From: Acidobacteriota bacterium
GTDB taxonomy: Bacteria; Acidobacteriota; G020349885
Direction: 5' to 3'
DNA length: 64,000 nucleotides
Assembly (NCBI GenBank): GCA_020349885.1
Contig: CP070701.1
Coordinates: 793,631-857,630 of the forward strand
Positions 17,588 to 27,277 of the stretch are shown here, piece by piece (position 1 is the first letter of the stretch; the number at the start of each line of letters is the position of its first letter). The position numbers and the translations under genes are program-made. Under the pieces are notes generated by a model, which worked only from the letters and a program-made list of their open reading frames with translations, searched no databases and was not told the origin of the DNA.

Positions 17588-18295
17588 CTACTGCCCCAGG
17601 CGCCCCAGCACGACCTCCTTCACCACGGAGACCGGCGAGAGATCGAGGAGCCAGAGGACGGTCTTAGTAATATCCTCGGGCTGGAGCATCTCCTCGTCGG
17701 GCACATCCGGATCACCGCTCGTCATGGGGGTCGCCACGTAGGGTGGGCAGATGGAGCAAGCGCGGACGTTGTGCGGGCGCCCTTCCTCTATCAGGCTCTC
17801 GGTGAAGCCCACCATGCCGAACTTCGCGGCGCAGTAGGCGCTCGATTCGGCCATGCCCCGCTTGCCCGAATAGGAGGCGATGTTGACGATGTATCCGTCG
17901 CGCTGCTTTTTCATCTCCGCGAGCACGGCGCGCGTCATGAGAAAGGTGCCGCGCAGGTCGATGGCGAGCATCTCGTCGAAGTCCTTGGGCGCGATGTCCT
18001 CGATGAGGTCGTCCGAGCCGATGACGCCCGCGTTGTTCACGAGGATGTAAGGCGGGCCGAGGCGCTTGCGAGCGGCGCCGACGAACGCCTCGACCTGGCG
18101 CTCGTCCGAGACGTCCGTCGGCTGCGCCAGGATGTCGGTGCGCCCGGCGAGGCGCTTCTCGGCCGCGCGCAGCTCGCTCTCGGTGCGTGAGCAGATGGCC
18201 AGCTTCATCCCTCGGTCGGCGAGTCCCTCGGCCACGGCGTAGCCGATGCCGCGGCTTCCTCCGGTTACGATGGCTGTTTTGCCTTTTAGGTCCAT
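17588..18295 (-). CDS. Short-chain dehydrogenase/reductase, array copy 5 (last)
   Basis: A 235-residue classical SDR. It has the NAD(P)-binding motif TGGSRGIG (11-18), NNAG near 87-90, and an intact Ser141/Tyr154/Lys158 catalytic set. The C-terminal tail TVLWLLDLSPVSVVKEVVL is shared by all five copies. The nearest known types are 3-oxoacyl-ACP-reductase-like SDRs; the substrate is unknown. It is preceded by AGGAGAA and a 49-bp spacer similar to those of the other copies. It is the most 3' member of the tandem array. Confidence 0.93.
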   Translation of the reverse strand: MDLKGKTAIVTGGSRGIGYAVAEGLADRGMKLAICSRTESELRAAEKRLAGRTDILAQPTDVSDERQVEAFVGAARKRLGPPYILVNNAGVIGSDDLIEDIAPKDFDEMLAIDLRGTFLMTRAVLAEMKKQRDGYIVNIASYSGKRGMAESSAYCAAKFGMVGFTESLIEEGRPHNVRACSICPPYVATPMTSGDPDVPDEEMLQPEDITKTVLWLLDLSPVSVVKEVVLGRLGQ

Positions 18296-18344
18296 ACGTT
18301 CTCCTGTCGGTTCATGTGAAAGAAGGGTGGAACATTATTCACGC

Positions 18345-19055
18345 CTAGTCTGCCTCCCCCAGACGCCACAGCACGACCTCCTTCACCACGGAGACCGGCG
18401 AGAGGTCGAGGAGCCAGAGGACGGTCTTCGCGAGGTCCTCGGGCTGGAGCATCTCCTCCGCGGGTATCGGCTCGTCGGTCGTCATGGGCGTCGCCACGTA
18501 GTCGGGACAGATGGAGCAGGCGCGGACGTTGTGCGAGCGCGCCTCCTCGATCAGGCTCTCGGTGAAGCCTATCATGGCGAACTTCGAGGCGCAGTAGGCG
18601 CTCGATTCTTCCTCGCCCTCCTTGCCCGAGGTGGAGGAGATGTTGAAGATGTAGCCGTCGCGCTGCTTCTTCATCTCCGCGAGGACGGCGCGCGTCATGA
18701 GAAAGGTGCCGCGCAGGTTGACGGCGAGCGTCTCGTCGAATTCCTTGGGCGCGGTGCCCTCGATGAGGGATAACGAGATGAAGATGCCCGCGTTGTTCAC
18801 TAGGATGTAGGGCGGGCCGAGGCGCTCGCGCACGGCGGCGACGAACGCCTCGACCTGGCGCTCGTCCGAGACGTCCACCGCCTGCGCCAGGACGTCGGTG
18901 CGCCCGGCGAGGCGCTTCTCGGCGTCGCGCAGCTCGCTCTCGGTGCGCGAGCAGATGGCAAGCTTCATCCCGCGGTCGGCGAGCGCCTCGGCCACGGCGT
19001 AACCGATGCCGCGGCTCCCGCCGGTTATGATGGCTGTTTTACCTTTAAGGTCCAT
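18345..19055 (-). CDS. Short-chain dehydrogenase/reductase, array copy 4
   Basis: A 236-residue SDR closely related to its neighbours. TGGSRGIG is present and the catalytic Ser/Tyr/Lys set is intact (SSTSGKEG, then AYCASK). It differs from the other copies mainly around residues 92-104 and 145-151, the substrate-loop-adjacent regions. Its end and spacer (gaaagaagggtggaacatta) show that the duplication unit includes intergenic DNA. Confidence 0.93.
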   Translation of the reverse strand: MDLKGKTAIITGGSRGIGYAVAEALADRGMKLAICSRTESELRDAEKRLAGRTDVLAQAVDVSDERQVEAFVAAVRERLGPPYILVNNAGIFISLSLIEGTAPKEFDETLAVNLRGTFLMTRAVLAEMKKQRDGYIFNISSTSGKEGEEESSAYCASKFAMIGFTESLIEEARSHNVRACSICPDYVATPMTTDEPIPAEEMLQPEDLAKTVLWLLDLSPVSVVKEVVLWRLGEAD

Positions 19056-19104
19056 ACGTTCTCCTGTCGATTCATGCGAACGAAGGGTGGAGCATTATTC
19101 ATGC

Positions 19105-19818
19105 CTAGTCTACCTCCACCAGGTGATCCAGCACGACCTCCTTCACCACGGAGACCGGCGAGAGGTCGAGGAGCCAGAGGACGGTCTTCGCGATATCCTC
19201 GGGCCGGAGCATTTCCTCGTCGGGCACCTCCGGATCGCCCTGCGACATGAGTGTATCCACGTAGTTGGGACAGATGGAGCAGGCGCGGACGTTGTGTGAG
19301 CGCGCCTCCTCGATGAGGCTCTCGGTGAAGCCCACCATGCCGAACTTCGAGGCGCTGTAGGCGCTCAATTTGGGATCGCCCTCCTTGCCCGAGACGGATG
19401 AGACGTTGACGATGTAGCCGTCGCGTTGCTTCTTCATCTCCGCGAGCACGGCGCGCGTCATGAGAAAGGCGCCGCGCAGGTTGATGGCGAGCACCTCGTC
19501 GAAGCCCTTGGGCGCGATGTCCTCAACGAGGACATACGGGCCGATGACGCCCGCGTTGTTCACGAGGATGTAAGGCGGGCCGAAGCGCTTGCGCACGGCG
19601 CCGACGAACGCCTCGACCTGGCGCTCGTCCGAGACGTCCACCGGCTGCGCAAGAACTTCCGTCTGCCCGGCGAGGCGCTTCTCGGCCGCGCGCAGCTCGC
19701 TCTCGGTGCGTGAGCAGACGGCCAGCTTCATCCCACGGGCGGCGAGCGCCTCGGCCACGGCGTAGCCGATGCCGCGGCTCCCTCCGGTTATTATGGCCGT
19801 TTTGCCTTGAATGTCCAT
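19105..19818 (-). CDS. Short-chain dehydrogenase/reductase, array copy 3
   Basis: A 237-residue SDR with TGGSRGIG, NNAGVIGPYVLVED and an intact Ser/Tyr/Lys set (SVSGKEG, then AYSASK). The C-terminus DHLVEVD resembles that of the first copy (DHLVQVD), which hints at gene conversion or a shared parent. Only 22 bp separate it from the upstream copy, against 49 bp elsewhere, so the spacer seems to have suffered a deletion. Confidence 0.93.
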   Translation of the reverse strand: MDIQGKTAIITGGSRGIGYAVAEALAARGMKLAVCSRTESELRAAEKRLAGQTEVLAQPVDVSDERQVEAFVGAVRKRFGPPYILVNNAGVIGPYVLVEDIAPKGFDEVLAINLRGAFLMTRAVLAEMKKQRDGYIVNVSSVSGKEGDPKLSAYSASKFGMVGFTESLIEEARSHNVRACSICPNYVDTLMSQGDPEVPDEEMLRPEDIAKTVLWLLDLSPVSVVKEVVLDHLVEVD

Positions 19819-19840
19819 AAGTTCTCCTGTCGATTCTTGA

Positions 19841-20551
19841 TTACTCTTCCTCCCCCATGCGATCCAGAACGACGTCCTTCACCACGGAGACCGGCGAGAG
19901 GTCGAGAAGCCAGAGGACGGTTTTCGCGATGTCCTCGGGCTGGAGCATCTCTTCCTTAGGTATGGGCTCGTCGCGCGTCATGGGGGTCGCCACGCATTCG
20001 GGGCAGATGGAGCAGGCGCGGACGTTGTGCGAACGCGCCTCCTCTATCAGGCTCTCGGTGAAGCCCACTACGCCGAACTTCGAGGCGCAGTAGGCGCTCA
20101 TGTCGGCACCGCCCTCCTTGCCCGCGATGGAGGCGATGTTGATGATGTAGCCGTTGCGCCGCTTCTTCATCTCCGGGAGCACGGCGCGCGTCACGAGAAA
20201 GGTGCCGCGCAGGTTGGTGGCAAGAATCTCGTCGAATTCCTTGGGCGTGGTGTCCTCAACGATGGCATACGAGCCGGAGATGCCCGCGTTGTTCACGAGG
20301 ATGTCAGGCGTGCCGAACCGTTTGCGCACGGCGCCGACGAAAGCCCTGACCTGGCGCTCGTCCGAGACGTCCGCCAATTGCGCCAGGACGTCGGTGCGCC
20401 CGGCGAGGCGCTTCTCGGCCGCGCGCAGCTCTCTCTCGATGCGATCGCAGAAGGCTAATTTCACCCCGCGGTCGGCGAGCGCCTCGGCCACGGCGTAGCC
20501 GATGCCGCGGCTCGCGCCGGTTACGATGGCTGTTTTGCCTTGAATGTCCAT
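19841..20551 (-). CDS. Short-chain dehydrogenase/reductase, array copy 2
   Basis: A 236-residue SDR with TGASRGIG (Gly to Ala against the other copies) and an intact Ser/Tyr/Lys set (SIAGKEG, then AYCASK). It is more divergent in the coenzyme-specificity region (FCDRIERELRAAE where others have ICSRTESEL), so the NAD/NADP preference may differ. RBS is AGGAGAA. Confidence 0.93.
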   Translation of the reverse strand: MDIQGKTAIVTGASRGIGYAVAEALADRGVKLAFCDRIERELRAAEKRLAGRTDVLAQLADVSDERQVRAFVGAVRKRFGTPDILVNNAGISGSYAIVEDTTPKEFDEILATNLRGTFLVTRAVLPEMKKRRNGYIINIASIAGKEGGADMSAYCASKFGVVGFTESLIEEARSHNVRACSICPECVATPMTRDEPIPKEEMLQPEDIAKTVLWLLDLSPVSVVKDVVLDRMGEEE

Positions 20552-20600
20552 AAGTTCTCCTGTCGGTTCATGCGAAAGAAGGGTGGAACATTATTCATTC

Positions 20601-21314
20601 TTAGTCTACCTGCACCAGGTGATCCAGCACGACCTCCTTCACCACGGAGACCGGCGAGAGGTCGAGGAGCCATAGGACGGTCTTCGCGATGTCCTCGGGC
20701 TGGAGCATATCTTTTTTGCGCATCAGCGGGTCGTCGTCCGCGGGGGCGGTCGCCACGTAGTTGGGACAGATGGAGCAGGCGCGGACGTTGTACGGACGCG
20801 CTTCCTCTATCAGGCTCTCGGTGAGGCCCCTCACGCCGAACTTCGCCGCGCTGTATGCGCTCTCTTCGGGTTCCCCGCCCACGTTGTAGGCGCCGGCGAT
20901 GTTGACGATGTAGCCGTCGCGCCGTTTTTTCATCTCCGCGAGCACGGCGCGCGTCATGAGAAAGGTGCCGCGCAGGTCGACGGCGAGCATCTTGTCGAAG
21001 TCCTCGGTCGCGATGTCCTCGACGAGGGTCTCCAGAAGGGGGCCTCCCGCGTTGTTCACGAGGATGTGCGGCGGGCCGAAGCGCTTGTGCGCGGCGGCGA
21101 CGAACGCCTCGATCTGGCGCTCGTCCGAGACGTCCGCCGGCTGCGCCAGGACTTCCGTTTTCTCGGCGAGGCGCTTCTCGGCCGCGCGAAGCTCGCTCTC
21201 GGTGCGGGAGCATATGGCCAGCCTCGCCCCCCGGTCGGCGAGCGCCTCGGCCACGGCGTAGCCGATGCCGCGGCTTCCGCCGGTCACGATGGCCGTGTTG
21301 TCTTGGAGATTCAT
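20601..21314 (-). CDS. Short-chain dehydrogenase/reductase, array copy 1, catalytic Ser replaced
   Basis: A 237-residue SDR at the promoter-proximal end of the array. The cofactor motif TGGSRGIG and Tyr154/Lys158 are kept. The residue aligned with the catalytic serine is Gly141 (in NIAGAYNVGGEP, where the other four copies have Ser). Its activity may be reduced or altered. Its own leader (GGAGGAAAG before the ATG) differs from the leaders of the other copies, as expected for the head of the array. Confidence 0.92.
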   Translation of the reverse strand: MNLQDNTAIVTGGSRGIGYAVAEALADRGARLAICSRTESELRAAEKRLAEKTEVLAQPADVSDERQIEAFVAAAHKRFGPPHILVNNAGGPLLETLVEDIATEDFDKMLAVDLRGTFLMTRAVLAEMKKRRDGYIVNIAGAYNVGGEPEESAYSAAKFGVRGLTESLIEEARPYNVRACSICPNYVATAPADDDPLMRKKDMLQPEDIAKTVLWLLDLSPVSVVKEVVLDHLVQVD

Positions 21315-21419
21315 GGAATTTCTTTCCTCCGTAGGGTAGAACGTCGTTTGCGCCGTGTCAACATTACGCCGCCGGCGAACGGGCCGCCCGCCGCCGTGGT
21401 ATCATAATCGTACATAGCC

Positions 21420-22865
21420 ATGCCGAATCTCAGCGTCGAAAGAATCGACGACTACCGCTGGCGCGTTCCGCGCGAGGGCCGGATGCGCACCGAGGGGCTC
21501 ATCTTCGCCACCGAGGCGATGATGGCGGGCATTCGCGGCGACCCGTGCGTCGAGCAGGTGGCGAACGTCGCGTGCCTTCCGGGCATCGTCGGAAAGTCCA
21601 TGGCCATGCCCGACATCCACTGGGGCTACGGCTTTCCCATCGGCGGCGTGGCCGCCTTCGACGCGGACGCGGGCGGCGTGGTCTCCCCCGGCGGCGTGGG
21701 CTACGACATCAACTGCGGCGTCCGGCTGATTCGCACGGACCTCAGGCGCGAGGGGATCGCGGATAAATTCGAAGACTTGATGAGCACCCTGTTCCGCTCC
21801 GTGCCCTCGGGCGTGGGCTCGCAGGGCCACGTGAAGGTGAAGGCGCGCGAGATGGACGAGCTCCTCGTGCAGGGCGCGCGCTGGGCGGTCGATAGGGGCT
21901 ACGGCACGCGCGGCGACCTCGAGCGCATCGAGGAGGGCGGGCGGATGAAGGGCGCCGACCCCTCGCTCGTGAGCCCCCGCGCCAAGGAGCGCGGCAAGGG
22001 GCAGCTCGGCTCGCTCGGCTCGGGCAACCACTTCCTCGAGATCGACGTCGTCGAGGAAGTCTTCGACGAGGCGAAGGCCGCGAGGCTGGAATTATTCCAG
22101 GGGCAGGTCGTCGCCTTCGTGCACACGGGCTCGCGGGGCCTGGGGCACCAGACGTGCGAGGATTACCTCGACCTCATGGACGAGGCCGCCCGCAAGTACC
22201 GCATCGAGCTTCCCGACCGGCAGCTCTGCTGCGCGCCGCTTCATTCGCCCGAGGCGGAAAAATACCTGGGTGCGATGCGCTGCGCCGTGAACTTCGCGTT
22301 CGCGAACCGCCAGATGATCACGCACTGGGTGCGCGAGGCGTTCGAGCGCGTCCTCAAAAAATCGCCCGAGGAGATGGGCATGCGCCTGGTCTACGGCGTC
22401 GCGCACAACATCGCCAAGATGGAGGAGTACGAGGTGGGCGGAAAAAAGAAGATACTCTGCATCCACCGCAAGGGCGCGACGCGCGCCTTCCCGCCGGGAA
22501 ATCTTCAAATCCCCGAGGCCTACCGCCCGGTCGGCCAGCCCGTCCTCATCCCCGGCGACATGGGGCGCTACTCCTTCGTCCTGACGGGGACGGAGGGAAG
22601 TTTCCGGGAGACGTGGGGAAGCACCTGCCACGGCGCGGGGCGCCGGATGAGCCGCAAGAAGGCGAGCCGGGCGGCGCGTGGGCGCAGGCTTTTCGAGGAG
22701 ATGAGCGAGCTCGGCGTCACCGTCAAGGCCGCCAGCGTCCGCACCGTCGCGGAGGAGATGCCCGAATCCTACAAGGACGTGGCGGACGTCGTGGACGCCG
22801 TCGCCGGCGCGGGGCTCTCCGTCAAGGTTGCGAAGCTGCGCCCCATCGGGGTTGTGAAGGGGTAG
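21420..22865 (+). CDS. rtcB: RNA-splicing ligase RtcB
   Basis: A 481-residue RtcB, the GTP- and Mn-dependent ligase that joins 2',3'-cyclic phosphate or 3'-phosphate RNA ends to 5'-OH ends. Key residues are visible: Cys99 in GYDINCGVRL (metal ligand), the GSGNHFLE and HTGSRGLGH motifs, and His404 in CHGAGRRMSR, which becomes guanylylated. The length matches archaeal and bacterial RtcB. No archease gene is adjacent. It is divergent from the SDR array across a 105-bp gap. Confidence 0.97.
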   Translation: MPNLSVERIDDYRWRVPREGRMRTEGLIFATEAMMAGIRGDPCVEQVANVACLPGIVGKSMAMPDIHWGYGFPIGGVAAFDADAGGVVSPGGVGYDINCGVRLIRTDLRREGIADKFEDLMSTLFRSVPSGVGSQGHVKVKAREMDELLVQGARWAVDRGYGTRGDLERIEEGGRMKGADPSLVSPRAKERGKGQLGSLGSGNHFLEIDVVEEVFDEAKAARLELFQGQVVAFVHTGSRGLGHQTCEDYLDLMDEAARKYRIELPDRQLCCAPLHSPEAEKYLGAMRCAVNFAFANRQMITHWVREAFERVLKKSPEEMGMRLVYGVAHNIAKMEEYEVGGKKKILCIHRKGATRAFPPGNLQIPEAYRPVGQPVLIPGDMGRYSFVLTGTEGSFRETWGSTCHGAGRRMSRKKASRAARGRRLFEEMSELGVTVKAASVRTVAEEMPESYKDVADVVDAVAGAGLSVKVAKLRPIGVVKG

Positions 22866-22889
22866 CGGGGTTCGAGGCGCCGGGCGGGC

Positions 22890-24068
22890 CTACTGAGCTT
22901 GATCGGCCACGGCGTAGAAATAGCCGCTCATGTCGCCGAAGTATAGCGTCTCGTCGTAAACCGCGAGCGTCGATTGAACGGCGTTGCGGGCCGTGAAGCG
23001 GGCGACCTCTTCGCCCGTCTCGGCGTCCAGGGCGTGAACGTTGCCGTCCGACGAGCCGACGTAGAGAAGCGGCCCCGCGCGCACGAGGCCGCTTTCGACG
23101 TAGCCTTCCGCGTCGAACTTCCAGGCGAGCTCCCCCGTGAACTTGTCGAGCGCGTAGACGTAGCCGTCGCGCGAGCCGTAGTAGACGCGCGCGTCGTCCA
23201 CCGCGGGAAAGGAGAACACGGCGTACTCCGCCGTGAACGTCCAGAGTTTCTCGCCGCCCTTTGCGTCGAAGGCGTAGATTCCGCCGTTCCCGGCGGCGGC
23301 GTAGACGCGCGCCTCGTCCACCGCGGGCGAGGACATGACGTGCGCCGGAAGTTCCGCTTGCCAGACGAGCTTCCTTTCCGTCACGTCGAGCGCCATCAGG
23401 AGGGTGTCTGTCCGCGCCATCGTGCCGAGGTAAAGCATGGAGTCGCGGATGGCCGGCGCGGCGGCGATGCCCTGTCCGGCCGAGTTGGAAAATTTCCATA
23501 CCTCCTCTCCCGAGGAGGCGTCGATGACGTAGAGCTTTCCGTCCATGCAGGGTGCATAGACGAGCCCGTCCTTGACACGCGGCGAAGCGCTGAAGGCCAT
23601 CTTGCCGGGGTGGTCGTGATGGGCGTCCTCCGAAAGAAACGTCCACCGAATCTCCCCGCTTTCGGCGTCGAGCGCAAAGAGGTGGCCATGCTGGGCGGCG
23701 ACGTAAAGCGTTCCCTCGTAGAGGGTGGGCATGCGGCGAATGACGGCGCCCGGGCCCAGGTCGTTGTTCCATACCAGGGTTCCGCTTGCGCGCTCGACGG
23801 CGACGAACTGGCTATGTTGGTTGCCGAAGAACACCCGCTCCTCCGTCACGACGGCGCCGCTCCAGATCGCGCCGCCGGTTTCGAGCTCCCACACGATGTG
23901 GGTCAGCTGCCGCGGGCCCGGGCCCGGCGACACGCCCGTTCCCGCAAGGTCGTACTGCTGCGTCAGCCATTCCCTGACAACGGGAGCGGGCGCCGGCGTG
24001 CCGCACCCCAGGCAGGAAAGGGCGAGACCCGCCGCGACACAAGCGAACGCAACGTTAAAATAGCGCAT
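22890..24068 (-). CDS. PQQ-type beta-propeller lipoprotein
   Basis: A 392-residue exported protein. The N-terminus MRYFNVAFACVAAGLALSC has a lipoprotein-like signal with cysteines at about 20 and 23. The rest consists of PQQ/BamB-like blade repeats of the form 'LYVGSSDGNVHALDAETGE'. At least seven such blades can be traced. A BamB-like scaffold or a PQQ-propeller binding protein is possible, and the sequence does not decide. The ATG at 24068 is preferred; the open frame continues upstream without a better start. Confidence 0.85.
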   Translation of the reverse strand: MRYFNVAFACVAAGLALSCLGCGTPAPAPVVREWLTQQYDLAGTGVSPGPGPRQLTHIVWELETGGAIWSGAVVTEERVFFGNQHSQFVAVERASGTLVWNNDLGPGAVIRRMPTLYEGTLYVAAQHGHLFALDAESGEIRWTFLSEDAHHDHPGKMAFSASPRVKDGLVYAPCMDGKLYVIDASSGEEVWKFSNSAGQGIAAAPAIRDSMLYLGTMARTDTLLMALDVTERKLVWQAELPAHVMSSPAVDEARVYAAAGNGGIYAFDAKGGEKLWTFTAEYAVFSFPAVDDARVYYGSRDGYVYALDKFTGELAWKFDAEGYVESGLVRAGPLLYVGSSDGNVHALDAETGEEVARFTARNAVQSTLAVYDETLYFGDMSGYFYAVADQAQ

Positions 24069-24328
24069 GCCGCCCGCATGGTAGCACATGCGCCGCGGGC
24101 AACGCGACGCGGGCGGACCGTTTGCTTCCCCCCCCCGTCCGCCGCTATACTGGGGCGATGAAAATTTCCCCCTGCCCGGTTGCCCGATAGGAGAGTTTTT
24201 TTCCATGGCCCCGAAAAAGCCGAGCTTCGCCAAGGGTTTGTTTTTCAGAAAATTTCCCGCTGCGGGCCGAAGTCGCGCGCCGCACGCTTGAAGAAACGAA
24301 CTATCCATGGCAGCTTGTTCCTTAAAAA

Positions 24329-26047
24329 ATGTCTGATTTCGTTCCCCGTCAATCCCTAAAGATCGCAGCGGTTGCAGCACTCACCTTCCTGACGGCCTGT
24401 TCCTCGGAAGCGCCCGGCGGGCCGGCCGACTGGATCTTTACTGGAAAAGCCTACACGCTCGACGAGCGCGGTGCTCCCGTGGCGGAGGCGGTGGCCGTGG
24501 CGGGCGACCGCATCGTGGCCGTCGGAGCGCGCGACGAGGTCATGCGCCTCGGAGACGCCGGCACACGCCTCGTCGAACTCGGACCGGACGAAGCGCTTCT
24601 TCCGGGACTCATCGACGCGCACGGGCATCTTTTGAACCTGGGGTTGATGCTCTATACCGTGGATTTAAGCGACGCCGCGAGCTACGTCGAACTGGTTGCG
24701 CTCGTGGAAGAATACGAGGAGACGCTGCCTTCGGGTGCATGGGTGCTGGGGTACGGCTGGGACCAGAATCGATGGAAGGAAAAAACGTTTCCCACCCACG
24801 AGCTCTTGTCCGAGGCCGTGCCCGACCGCCCGGCGTGGCTCACGCGCGTGGACGGCCAAGCAGGGCTCGCCAATCGCAAGGCGATGGAGCTGGCGGGTCT
24901 CGACGACCGGGTGCCGCCCGACCCTCCGGGAGGGCGCATTGTGCGGGATCCCGAGACGGGCAGCCCAACGGGCGTATTCGTGGACACGGCCATGCGCTTT
25001 ATCGGGCACATCATTCCGCCTCTTCGGGGAGGAGAGGTGGGGCAGCGCGTCCTGGACGCGGTGAAGGCCTGCGTCTCGCTCGGGCTCACGTCCGTTCACG
25101 AAGCCAGCGCGTCGCCCACCCTACTGGAGGTGCTCGAATATCTCGCCGAAAACGGCATGCTTCCCCTGCGCGTCTATGCGATGGTTGACGGGCGCGCCGG
25201 ACTTCCGGAAGAAGGCCTCGCCCCGCCCCGCATCGGGCTCCACGACGGCTTCCTTACGGTGCGCACATTGAAGCTCTCGCTCGACGGGGCGCTCGGCTTA
25301 AGGAGCGCGGCGCTCCTGGCTCCCTACGCCGACGATCCCGAAAACAAAGGCCCTCTCCTCTCGTTGTCGCGGGAAGATTTCAAAGCCGCCTGCGAGCATG
25401 CGCTCGAGCGCGGCTACCAGGCGGCGGTCCATGCCATAGGCGACCGTGCGAACCGCGCGGCGCTCGAGGTGTATAGGGAGGTGCTCGCGTCGGCGGAAAA
25501 CCCGAAAGAACTCCGCTGGCGTGTCGAGCATGCACAGGTGGCCGCCACGGAGGACATTCCACACTTCGCGCGCCTCGGCCTCCTGGTCTCGATGCAGCCT
25601 GTCCATGCGACCTCCCACATGCCGTGGGCCGTCGAGCGCCTCGGTGAAGCGCGCCTTGCGGGCGCCTACGCTTGGCGGAAATTTCTCGACGCGGGCTGCA
25701 CGCTCGCTGCGGGCTCGGATTTTCCCGCCGAGCCTCCAAACCCTTTCTTCGGACTCTACGCCGCCATCACGCGGCAGGACCGGGAAGGAAATCCTCCGGG
25801 AGGCTGGCGGCCCGAGGAGCGCCTGACGCGCGAGGAGGCCTTCCGTGCGTTCACGCGCGCAGCCGCCTACGCCGCCTTCGAGGAAGACCTGAAGGGCGCG
25901 CTGCGCGAGGGGATGTTCGCCGACCTCATCGTAGTGGATCGCGACGTGATGGAAGTGCCGCCGCTCGCGCTCCGCGAGGCGCGCGTCCTTTTGACCATGA
26001 CCGGCGGCAAGGTACGTTTCACCGTTAAACCTGAATGGAGGCCGTAG
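24329..26047 (+). CDS. Amidohydrolase family 3 lipoprotein (YtcJ-like)
   Basis: A 572-residue metal-dependent hydrolase. The N-terminal signal ends in a lipobox (FLTACSS). The amidohydrolase domain begins with the metal-binding GLIDAHGHLL (His98, His100), and further His residues lie in AVHAIGDRAN and RVEHAQ. The C-terminal segment FADLIVVDRDVMEVPP is typical of the YtcJ group. The substrate is unknown. As a lipoprotein it would act outside the cytoplasm. The next gene starts 6 bp after the stop, so they are probably co-transcribed. Confidence 0.92.
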   Translation: MSDFVPRQSLKIAAVAALTFLTACSSEAPGGPADWIFTGKAYTLDERGAPVAEAVAVAGDRIVAVGARDEVMRLGDAGTRLVELGPDEALLPGLIDAHGHLLNLGLMLYTVDLSDAASYVELVALVEEYEETLPSGAWVLGYGWDQNRWKEKTFPTHELLSEAVPDRPAWLTRVDGQAGLANRKAMELAGLDDRVPPDPPGGRIVRDPETGSPTGVFVDTAMRFIGHIIPPLRGGEVGQRVLDAVKACVSLGLTSVHEASASPTLLEVLEYLAENGMLPLRVYAMVDGRAGLPEEGLAPPRIGLHDGFLTVRTLKLSLDGALGLRSAALLAPYADDPENKGPLLSLSREDFKAACEHALERGYQAAVHAIGDRANRAALEVYREVLASAENPKELRWRVEHAQVAATEDIPHFARLGLLVSMQPVHATSHMPWAVERLGEARLAGAYAWRKFLDAGCTLAAGSDFPAEPPNPFFGLYAAITRQDREGNPPGGWRPEERLTREEAFRAFTRAAAYAAFEEDLKGALREGMFADLIVVDRDVMEVPPLALREARVLLTMTGGKVRFTVKPEWRP

Positions 26048-26053
26048 GATTTT

Positions 26054-27175
26054 ATGGACACGATACATCACCCGTCTAGAAAACGAATACGAGAGCTTTT
26101 TGAAAAGGCTCTGGCGCTTGCCATGGTCTCCCTCGCCGCCGCCCTTGCCTTGGGCGAGGACGCGAAGCCCGTCGACCCCGGACAGGCGGAACGCGACTTC
26201 GCCTTCGTTTACGAGGCGGAGATCGCGGCGCAGCCCGAGGGCGCCGGCCCCGTCGACGTCTTCGTGCCTCTCGCCGCCTCCGACGACAGTCAGGACATTC
26301 TGCGCTACCTCGTCACGGCGAGCGTGCCCGGCAGGGAAAAGACCGAGGCTCGGTACGGTAACCGTTTCTGGCACGGTCACGTGGACCGCTCGGACGGCAG
26401 GCCCATTACCGTCCGGGTTAACTACGCGGTGCAGCGCCGCCGAGTTCAGAAACGCCTCCCCGAGGCGCCGGACAAAAGCGCCCTTGCGGCCTGGAAGCGG
26501 GAAAAACCCGCGCTCTTCCTCATTCCCAACCGGCGGGTGCCCGTCTCGGACCCGCTCCTGGACAAGGTGCGGGCCGAGCTTCCGAAAACCGGTCCTTCTC
26601 CGCTCGCGCGGGCGCGGGCGATTTACGACTACGTCGTCGACAACATGGAGTACAAAAAGGAAGGCGAGGGCTGGGGCCACGGCGACGCCCTGTGGGCATG
26701 CACGAAGCGCTACGGGAACTGCACCGACTTTCACGCCCTCTTCACCTCGCTCGCCCGCGCCGAAGGGATTCCCACCCGCTTCGAGATCGGCTTTCCCATT
26801 CCCGAAAACCAGGCCTCGGGGAAAATTTCCACCTACCACTGCTGGGTGCAGGTTTTCCTGCCCGGCGTGGGCTGGTTCCCGGTCGACGCCTCCGAGGCGT
26901 GGAAGCACAAGAAGCGCCGGACGCTCTATTTCGGCACCCAGCCGGCGGACCGCATCCTGTTTACGACGGGCAGGGACCTGGAGCTTGGAAAAGGGCACAC
27001 GACCGGCCCCTTGAACTACTTCATCCACCCCCATGTCGAGGTGGCGGGCAAAAGGCTCGAGGAAGTGACGACCCGTCTCCACTATGCGGAACACCCGAAG
27101 CCGAAGCCGTTCGGGAAGCAACCCGGAACGGGGAATGTAGGAAAGAGGAGGAGGAGGGAGAGAAAAGCCCCTTAG
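26054..27175 (+). CDS. Exported transglutaminase-like protein
   Basis: A 373-residue protein with a signal-like hydrophobic segment (about 19-35) and a transglutaminase-superfamily core. The catalytic triad is Cys223 in GNCTDFH, His262 in STYHCW and Asp278 in FPVDASEAW. Bacterial members are usually cysteine proteases or amidases rather than cross-linking enzymes. It follows the amidohydrolase lipoprotein by 6 bp; co-expression suggests a shared peptide- or amide-processing role, which is inference. The C-terminus is strongly basic (KRRRRERKAP). Confidence 0.9.
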   Translation: MDTIHHPSRKRIRELFEKALALAMVSLAAALALGEDAKPVDPGQAERDFAFVYEAEIAAQPEGAGPVDVFVPLAASDDSQDILRYLVTASVPGREKTEARYGNRFWHGHVDRSDGRPITVRVNYAVQRRRVQKRLPEAPDKSALAAWKREKPALFLIPNRRVPVSDPLLDKVRAELPKTGPSPLARARAIYDYVVDNMEYKKEGEGWGHGDALWACTKRYGNCTDFHALFTSLARAEGIPTRFEIGFPIPENQASGKISTYHCWVQVFLPGVGWFPVDASEAWKHKKRRTLYFGTQPADRILFTTGRDLELGKGHTTGPLNYFIHPHVEVAGKRLEEVTTRLHYAEHPKPKPFGKQPGTGNVGKRRRRERKAP

Positions 27176-27277
27176 CTTCGGCGCCCGCCGTCCGCACTTC
27201 GCAAAGGCGAGTGGCAGATGGCGGCTGAACCTTGGCCCTTTCTTAGGGGCAGGCCCGACGTAGGCGGGCGATTCCTC

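Noticed and set aside
20601-21314. Pseudogene call for the first SDR copy
   Set aside because: The frame is intact, the length is normal, and cofactor motif, Tyr and Lys are kept; only the catalytic Ser is replaced.
24205-24291. Small open frame (MAPKKPSFAKGLFFRKF...) with a GGAG upstream
   Set aside because: Only 28 codons, no recognisable features, and in an intergenic stretch between divergent lipoprotein genes; not enough support to call.
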